From Neurospora tetraspora (taxonomy: Eukaryota; Ascomycota; Sordariomycetes; Sordariales; Sordariaceae), in contig NW_026944386.1 in the NCBI RefSeq assembly GCF_033439725.1, forward strand, positions 1,302,001-1,366,000: a stretch of 64,000 nucleotides of DNA, read 5' to 3'. Position numbers and translations under genes: made by a program. Below are positions 57,517-64,000 of the stretch, in pieces. The first letter of the stretch is position 1. Each line of letters starts with the position of its first letter. The notes beneath the pieces are model-generated. The model worked only from the letters and a program-made list of their open reading frames with translations. It was not told where the DNA came from and searched no databases.

Positions 57517-60500
57517 CGGGCATTTTCTATAGGGTTTTTATATAGCATTTAATTACACAACAACCAATAGTCCAAATATGACCAAAATTTGTATATGGGT
57601 TTATAAGTAGTTTTATAACGTAAATATGATTTTTATTTTATCCTCCTACCTAAGCTACAAATTTTATTTCTATTTTACTATAAGTACGAAAATTAAGTAT
57701 TTATACTAAAAACTCTATATAATTCTAAGATACGTACAACCTTTCTATATATTAGTATTAATATATAAGCGTATAGCTGCTATATTATAAACCTCAAGTC
57801 CTACTTATAATAGGATTCTAATATTTTTAAAATAATTTTTGAAATTCCGTATGATTATTATGTTAATTATAATTTTATATAATTAGTCCTAAATAGTTTA
57901 TTAAACCGTGCACTATAATAATTCTAGTATATTTAGTCTATTTGAAATATATACTAGTCTTAAAGGTTTATATAAAAATCATTTCCATTTTTATTTAACT
58001 TTTATTTATAATTATTAATTATTTAATATCGAATTATTTACTTTAATTACCTTAGTATTCCATTTATATATTAACCGCGGCTATTAATTTAATTTAACAG
58101 TAGTAGATTTATTTATTTAATATTCGAATTAACTATTTTATTACCCCCTTTAAATTAATTTTTATTACTTTACTTTCATATCGACGGTAATTATTATTTT
58201 TATAAGAAGGTTCTTCCCTACCTTCTAATTATTACTAAGTATATTAGGGTTAAACTTATATATAAAAGAAATTAGAAATTAAAATTGTAATTCGAATTTA
58301 ATAAATGAAAATTAAGTAATTTTTTTCAATAATAATATATAATATATATTTCTATATTATTAACCCTTATACTTTTTTCAAGATAATATAAACTTATAAA
58401 TCCATTATATATTTAAAATTCGTTATATATATATAAGAGAACAAAAATATAAATTCTTATACGAAAGAGAAAAGTATTTGTATTTAAAAACTCTTCCTTA
58501 TAATTATTATATATAATTAAAATTATAATAATATTCAATAATATATTTATATATATAAGGTAAAAAGGTAATAAATATTAAAAATATTTTAAAATTCTAT
58601 TTTTCTTCCAAACTAGTTTTAGATCGCTAGTTTATTAAGGTTTTAGTATTTATTAACTTTATTAAGATATTAATTAAATATTCTCTAATAAAATATATAT
58701 AGATTTAGCTTTATTATTAATTATAACCTCTATTATAATATTTGGGATAATTAATTAACAAACTATACTACCTTTATATATATACGATATAAAGCTTAAA
58801 GTATTTATTATATTAGAGTATAAATATTTAGTACTAAAGCTTTTGAAATTTTAATAATTAATAAAGGTGTTAATAGAATAATCTTTTAATATAAGATTAT
58901 TATTATTATTATTATTATAAGCTATTTTTAATTTAAGATAGTTTATATACAGAATTAAATATTTAATCTATTTATTATTTTATAAATTGAGTTTAATTCT
59001 AGGGTAAATTAACTTTAATTTTTCAATATAGGATTTGGATTTTAATTCGCTTTATTCTATTTAATATTCAATATATTATTTTTAATATATAATATATATA
59101 TATAAAATAAAAATGTCATGAACACTAGAAACTTTAATATAAGTAGAATAGTAATTTATATTAAGAATTTTTTTAATAGGAAAGCCTTATTATCCTATAT
59201 AGCAATATATATATATATAGAAGAATAAGATAAAAACCCTATTTTCTAAGCTTTTTCTTAGTGTTATTATATTAGTATATATAAATAAAAGTACTTATTT
59301 TAAACTATTATTTTGTTTTAAAAAAGTATTTACTATTCTTAACGGTTTAATAATAATGAAATTGAAATTATTACCTATAAAAACACTATTATCGAAGGGA
59401 AAAACCTTCGAATTAAAAAAATATTTAAAACTTTATTTAAAATTATATAAATATTATAGCGCTATATAACTATATAACCTTCTATTAAATACATCCCTTT
59501 TTATAAACCTACTTCCTACTTCGTAGCCTTATATTACTCCTATATTTATCCGTCGCCTTTTAAAAGTTATATTTCTTCCTTCCTTTTATTCGTTATAATT
59601 AATTAATTATTATATTCGCTAAATTATTTATATATATTATATGCGATATCTGTATATTATAGTAATAAGGCTTTTCTTTAATTTATATATTTTATAAAGT
59701 AATTAATTATTATAATAATTAATTAAGGGTATAATATATATATACTTATCTTTATATTTATAAATTAAAGTATTAATATCTTATTATAATAATCCTAGCT
59801 AATATTAATACTTATAATAAAGACTATATTACTCAATTATTATTATTAATATTAATAGTATTTATATTCTTGCTATTAAAAACAATATTATTATTATTAT
59901 ATTTTTAATTATTTCAATTAGTTTTATTATTAGTATTCTTCATTTATAGGTTTTTAATTTAAAAATCTATTTGCTTTTTATAACTAATTTATTTTTAAAT
60001 ATATTTATTATTTCCTATGTAATCTTTCTAATTCTTCTACTTTTATATTTATAAAATTTATTTATTATTAATTATAAGGATTCGCTATAGTATTTATATA
60101 AGAAGGCTCTTTAATATTACTAAACTTATTAATAATATTAAGAATATAATTATTTGTATACTTTTATTAAAATTCCTCTATAATCTTTCCTTTTTATTCT
60201 CTAATATTACGACGCGTAAATATTATAATAGTAATTTATATATATTTTTCGTTAGAAATTTATTATTAGAATATTTTATAATTTTTAATAGTTAGCCTAG
60301 ATTTTATTAACAAATAGGATATAAGAGTTAACTATTATTATTTTTATAATTAAATTTTGTCATTAAAATAAGTATTTAAATTACTACTATTTATAATTTC
60401 TTCGAATTAAACTTTATAATTAGATTAATATTTCATATTAATATTCTTAATAATATTTTCTAAATTATATTTAATAGTATTCTTTTCATTACTATTATTA

Positions 60501-62144
60501 TTATTATTAGTATTATTCTTTATACTAGAAATAAAATCAAATCTTTTTTAAAATATTAGCATATTATCCTTCTAATACTCTAATATTTCGTACTTAGAAC
60601 GCCTTATTTATTTACAAATTAAAAGCTTCATAATTATTATTATTTTGCTTATAGCCTACAAATATTGATTCTTTAACCTAGAAGCTTAATATAAAGTATT
60701 AAATCCCTTTAATTTATAATAGATAATAAATCCCTTAATTATAATAGATAATAAATCCCTTAATTATAATATATTGATATTGAATATTTATTATATATTA
60801 ATTTATAAAATATTTTAAACTCTATTAATTTATAGAGTATTTTCTTCTTATAAATACGCGTCCGTTATTAACATTACTCCCTAAAGTTTTTAAATACTTT
60901 TTTATTTAATATAAGGCTTATACTTTTTTTTCATTAAAATTCTATTTTATTTTTTAAGAAAAACATTTTATTCTACTTGTATTAAAAATATTTAATTAAT
61001 ATATTATTCCTTTATCATCTATATTTTTCTTCCTTATTTATTAAGGAATTACTAGTTTGATAAATCCTTTCCCTATTTTATTAAAATAATATCCACATAA
61101 CGAATAGCGTCTATAAAAGTTATTAAATATTTATAATTACTTTACAGATTTAGAGTAAGTAAATTATAATAGTTATTATTAATTTTATAAAATTATCTTT
61201 AATAATTTTCAATCTTCTTATTACTTATTTAAATTTTATATTAAATAGAATAATTCTTATTATAAACCTTTTTATAAATTTAAGAAATAATCGTATTTTT
61301 TAATAATATTTATTAATATTATTCGTATTATAATAAATAAAACGCTTATATAGTTCGTTTAAATTAATCGATTTAATCCTTATTAATATATTATTATTAA
61401 TCTTAATATTACTTGTGATAATATTTTTAATAATATTATTTTTAATATTATCTAAATATAATTATTTTTCTTCTTACTTATACTATTGAAGATTAATACT
61501 ATATATATAGCCTTTAAATAGTTAAATTTTAAAATTTTATAGTTTTAACGGATAAATAATATAAACCGTCAATTTATTTACTAATATTAATATATATTAA
61601 AACCGTTTTATATGATATTAATTTATTATTATATTATATTTTCCTTCAAATATAGAATTCTTAATAATATATATACACAATTTTCTTATATAATATTATT
61701 ATTAACGTTAGAAGAAGAATTAGGGCAAGGGAAGTTCGAAATAAGCTAAGAGATATTAGAATTTAATTAAGGACCGCTTAAATTATCCTCGCTTTAATCG
61801 TCCCTAAGGTCGCATTTACTAAAGTAAGCGACATACAATTAATTATAGTAAACTAATTAAGTAAAGAAGTATTAAATAAAGGTACAACTTTAGCGATCAG
61901 GCCTAATTTAGTAGAATTATAAGGTTTCAAACTTCGTAAAAAACGCTATAATTTTAAAATAAAGTATTTTGTTCTATAATCTATAGTAAGCTGGCTATTA
62001 TAGTAGTATACGTGCAAGTAGGTTCATTGGATTGAGGAAGAGAAGAGGAAGAGAAAGAAGGTCATATCAATTTTTTTGGTTAAGGTTTGGTAGAGTTATA
62101 GTACTACAAAGTTGGAAGGTAGGGTTTTGCCCTGTTTGGGCTGC

Positions 62145-62247
62145 ATTTTTGCTGTCCGGTTGGGTTTTGGCATGTCCGGTGGTTTTGGCACCAACTCTGT
62201 GGAGCAGAGTTGGGGAACAGACAGGAACTATCAGCCTCACCAACGGG
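62145..62247 (-). repeat. Right terminal inverted repeat
   Basis: This is the right copy, reading in from the other end with the same CCCGTTGGTGAGGCTGA start (on the minus strand). It is followed on the plus strand by TA. About 110 bp of intermediate composition (62,035-62,144) separate it from the AT-rich core. Confidence 0.85.
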
Positions 62248-62249
62248 TA

Positions 62250-63035
62250 TTCGCCATTTCTACGTCTCCCTGGACATCCGGTGCCGGAAAACACGTGTGT
62301 CCACTGGAGGACCGTCACGTCCACTGACAAATCAGAACAGGAAAGACACTAATGGCAAATGTCACGTACTGTGCAAAGTTTGCAGTCGGGCACAATGCAA
62401 ACACAATGAAGGGTGAATTGTGACTGAAGGGAGGGAGATGGAGGGTGCAAATGCTCGCTGTCCTCACTGGGCAGCTGAACTGTGCACACGATACCTTCCA
62501 ACTTCAAGTTCATTGCCTGTTCTCAAAATAGGCCACTAGATGTACCTGTACATATGTAGGCCTAGCTGAGCGTTAGAACAACCGTGGGCTCATGGGCGAG
62601 TGTAGGTATCTCCACTCACAGAAAGCCTTAAGCGGGGTATCCCACGTGTCCCGGTATTTACACCACAATACGGTAATCCCCTCTCAGCCCTGGTTAGATT
62701 ATTATTTGCTAGTGTACATCGCGGCCACTCGCGGCACTCTACCAGGCACCTCAACCCAGACCCCTCGAGAGCTGTCGTCAACTTTCCGTTCCTCCCTTTG
62801 TTGTCTTCCTTGACCTCTAGATATTTTGCTTGGATATCTCGGCCGGACATGATTACAGCTGCAGCTACAGTTACAGTCACAGTACCTTGATGACAGCGAA
62901 CCTCTCCAGCCAGAAACCACCAGCTACCTTACCCAAGTCTATAGACGCTACGACTGGCGCACATCACCAAGTCGACCGAGGAAGGCCATGACATGAGGTG
63001 CGCTGCCCTCGTCCTGGTCCGACAAACTGGAAGAC
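62250..63035. promoter_or_regulatory. 5' flank of the coiled-coil gene
   Basis: Unique sequence of normal composition between the transposon-like element and the last gene. It should include that gene's promoter and 5' leader. No other feature is recognised. Confidence 0.4.
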
Positions 63036-64000
63036 ATGGAGGACACTACGCCAACCACAACCACTCCAGCTGCGGCCATCGCGTCCGCTGCCGCCGTGGC
63101 TCCTCTTGAACGCTCAGTGTCGCAACAGTCCGTCCTCTCAACCACCCGGAGCCACCGCTCCCGGACTTCCAGCACCGCCCGCGCTCGCAAGAGGTTGACA
63201 TCATACCCGTCAAGTTCCGCGTCTTCCATCGCCCCGTCCGACAAGTCGCTTACCTCGTTCCCCTCCTTCTCGCCCGAGTCGCCCCGCCTGGAGCTGTCCT
63301 TCTTCGAGCTCAACCCATCCTCCCTCTCGCCCTCCATCTCGCCTTCGCGCAACTCGCGAAAGTCGTCCGATCCCGTCTCCGTCGCCGACTCCGTGAGCAA
63401 CGACAGCGACCCGCACCAGACACCCGAAGCTCCACAGCCCCAACGGATACGGCCCGCCTCTATGGTCGAAAGCTTGATCACAGCAGAGCCCGAGCCAGAC
63501 ACACGGGACGCACTTTTCCAAGACGTGCCTCTTACTGCCAACAAGATCCCTGGCTCCCTACACCACGCCGACAACGCCCACATTGAGCGCCTGATTGCTC
63601 GCCATGGCGCCACCAACCTCGTCCGACAGATATCTCAAGATCTGGCAGAGCGCGATGCTCAGATCGCCACTTTGCGCCGACGTGCCGACGACCGAGAACG
63701 CGCCCTGCGAAAGATTATCCTGGAATGCGGTCTGTCCACCCTGGATCTGGAAACTCGCCTGCGCGCCATCGAGCAGGATGCCAAACAGACGAGTCTCGCC
63801 AGGAAAGGTACCGCCGACGGCGGATTATCCGACCTCATGAACGAAGCCATGGCCCACGACCTCAGAGCTGTCGGCGCGAGCACAGGCCTGAATGACGCAA
63901 CCATACGTGCTGCCACCATGTCGGTGCCTCCTGCAACCACAAAGGGTACAAACAAGGGCTGGAAAGACTTTCTGTGGGGTACTGGTACGACGGGAAAGAA
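63036..64000 (+). CDS. Coiled-coil protein, N-terminal part (partial, unrecognised)
   Basis: The frame opens at the first ATG after an in-frame TGA (62994-62996) and is still open at the window end, giving at least 321 residues. The first 180 residues are Ser/Thr/Pro-rich and probably disordered. From about residue 175 a conserved-looking helical part begins: H-I-E-R-L-I-A-R-H-G-A-T-N-L-V-R-Q, then L-A-E-R-D-A-Q-I-A-T-L-R-R-R-A-D-D-R-E-R with heptad spacing typical of a coiled coil. The visible end has W-K-D-F-L-W-G-T-G. I recall similar R-H-G-A-x-x-L-V-R-Q-L proteins among fungal cytoplasmic coiled-coil proteins but cannot assign a name. Confidence 0.7.
   Translation, partial: MEDTTPTTTTPAAAIASAAAVAPLERSVSQQSVLSTTRSHRSRTSSTARARKRLTSYPSSSASSIAPSDKSLTSFPSFSPESPRLELSFFELNPSSLSPSISPSRNSRKSSDPVSVADSVSNDSDPHQTPEAPQPQRIRPASMVESLITAEPEPDTRDALFQDVPLTANKIPGSLHHADNAHIERLIARHGATNLVRQISQDLAERDAQIATLRRRADDRERALRKIILECGLSTLDLETRLRAIEQDAKQTSLARKGTADGGLSDLMNEAMAHDLRAVGASTGLNDATIRAATMSVPPATTKGTNKGWKDFLWGTGTTGK

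Larger units (their letters stand above)
57414..62247. mobile_element. RIP-decayed DNA transposon with 103-bp terminal inverted repeats
   Basis: Bases 57414-57516 and 62145-62247 are inverted copies of each other over 103 bp without gaps, with six mismatches by my hand alignment, three of them transitions. Each end is flanked by TA (57412-57413 and 62248-62249), the target-site duplication of Tc1/mariner-type elements. The 4,834-bp interval between is extremely AT-rich from about 57,530 to 62,030 and contains no surviving frame. Each repeat also holds an inner palindrome with 9-bp arms and a 5-nt loop (57448-57470 and 62191-62213). I infer a DNA transposon of the TA-targeting superfamily inactivated by RIP, though no transposase could be read from the remains. 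Confidence 0.8.

Overview
The window looks like nuclear DNA of a filamentous ascomycete, most likely Neurospora or a close relative. Genes are split by short introns of about 55-90 nt with GT...AG ends, and all recognised products are fungal. The glutathione reductase has the length (468 aa) and sequence I remember for Neurospora crassa. Two AT-rich blocks carry the signature of repeat-induced point mutation (RIP): decayed reading frames whose stops are nearly all TAA or TAG. The species call is inference; no search was run.

Layout: 1-33.8 kb is gene-dense housekeeping DNA. In order it holds the C-terminal end of a Dsc3-like subunit (+), an Ima1-type inner nuclear membrane protein (-), ALG14 (+), mitoribosomal mS23/Rsm25 (-), a PPR-type protein (+), exocyst SEC6 (-), COX8 (-), glutathione reductase (-), a CCE1/Ydc2 Holliday junction resolvase (+), a short RecQ helicase (-), a steroid-5-alpha-reductase-like protein (-), a MINDY deubiquitinase with a CAAX end (-), an HLJ1-like J protein (-), AIM19 (+) and a Siw14-like phosphatase (-). 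From 33.8 to 47.8 kb is an AT-rich block with no intact gene. It contains a decayed minus-strand transposase-like frame of about 590 codons, three decayed plus-strand frames, a tRNA-like sequence, a hairpin cluster and a long ATTTT tract. From 47.8 to 57.4 kb is gene-poor DNA of normal composition with an SDR enzyme (-) and a single-pass membrane protein (+). From 57,414 to 62,247 is a second AT-rich block bounded exactly by 103-bp terminal inverted repeats and TA dinucleotides, so it reads as a RIP-decayed DNA transposon. A coiled-coil protein (+) starts at 63,036 and runs off the end.

The genes do not form one pathway. Several serve mitochondria (mS23, PPR protein, COX8, CCE1, AIM19, possibly a mitochondrial form of glutathione reductase). 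Others serve ER and membrane traffic (DSC3, ALG14, HLJ1, SEC6). The best leads are the transposon with intact inverted repeats, a perfect 40-bp-arm palindrome with TA ends at 9.77-9.86 kb, and the transposase-like remnant.
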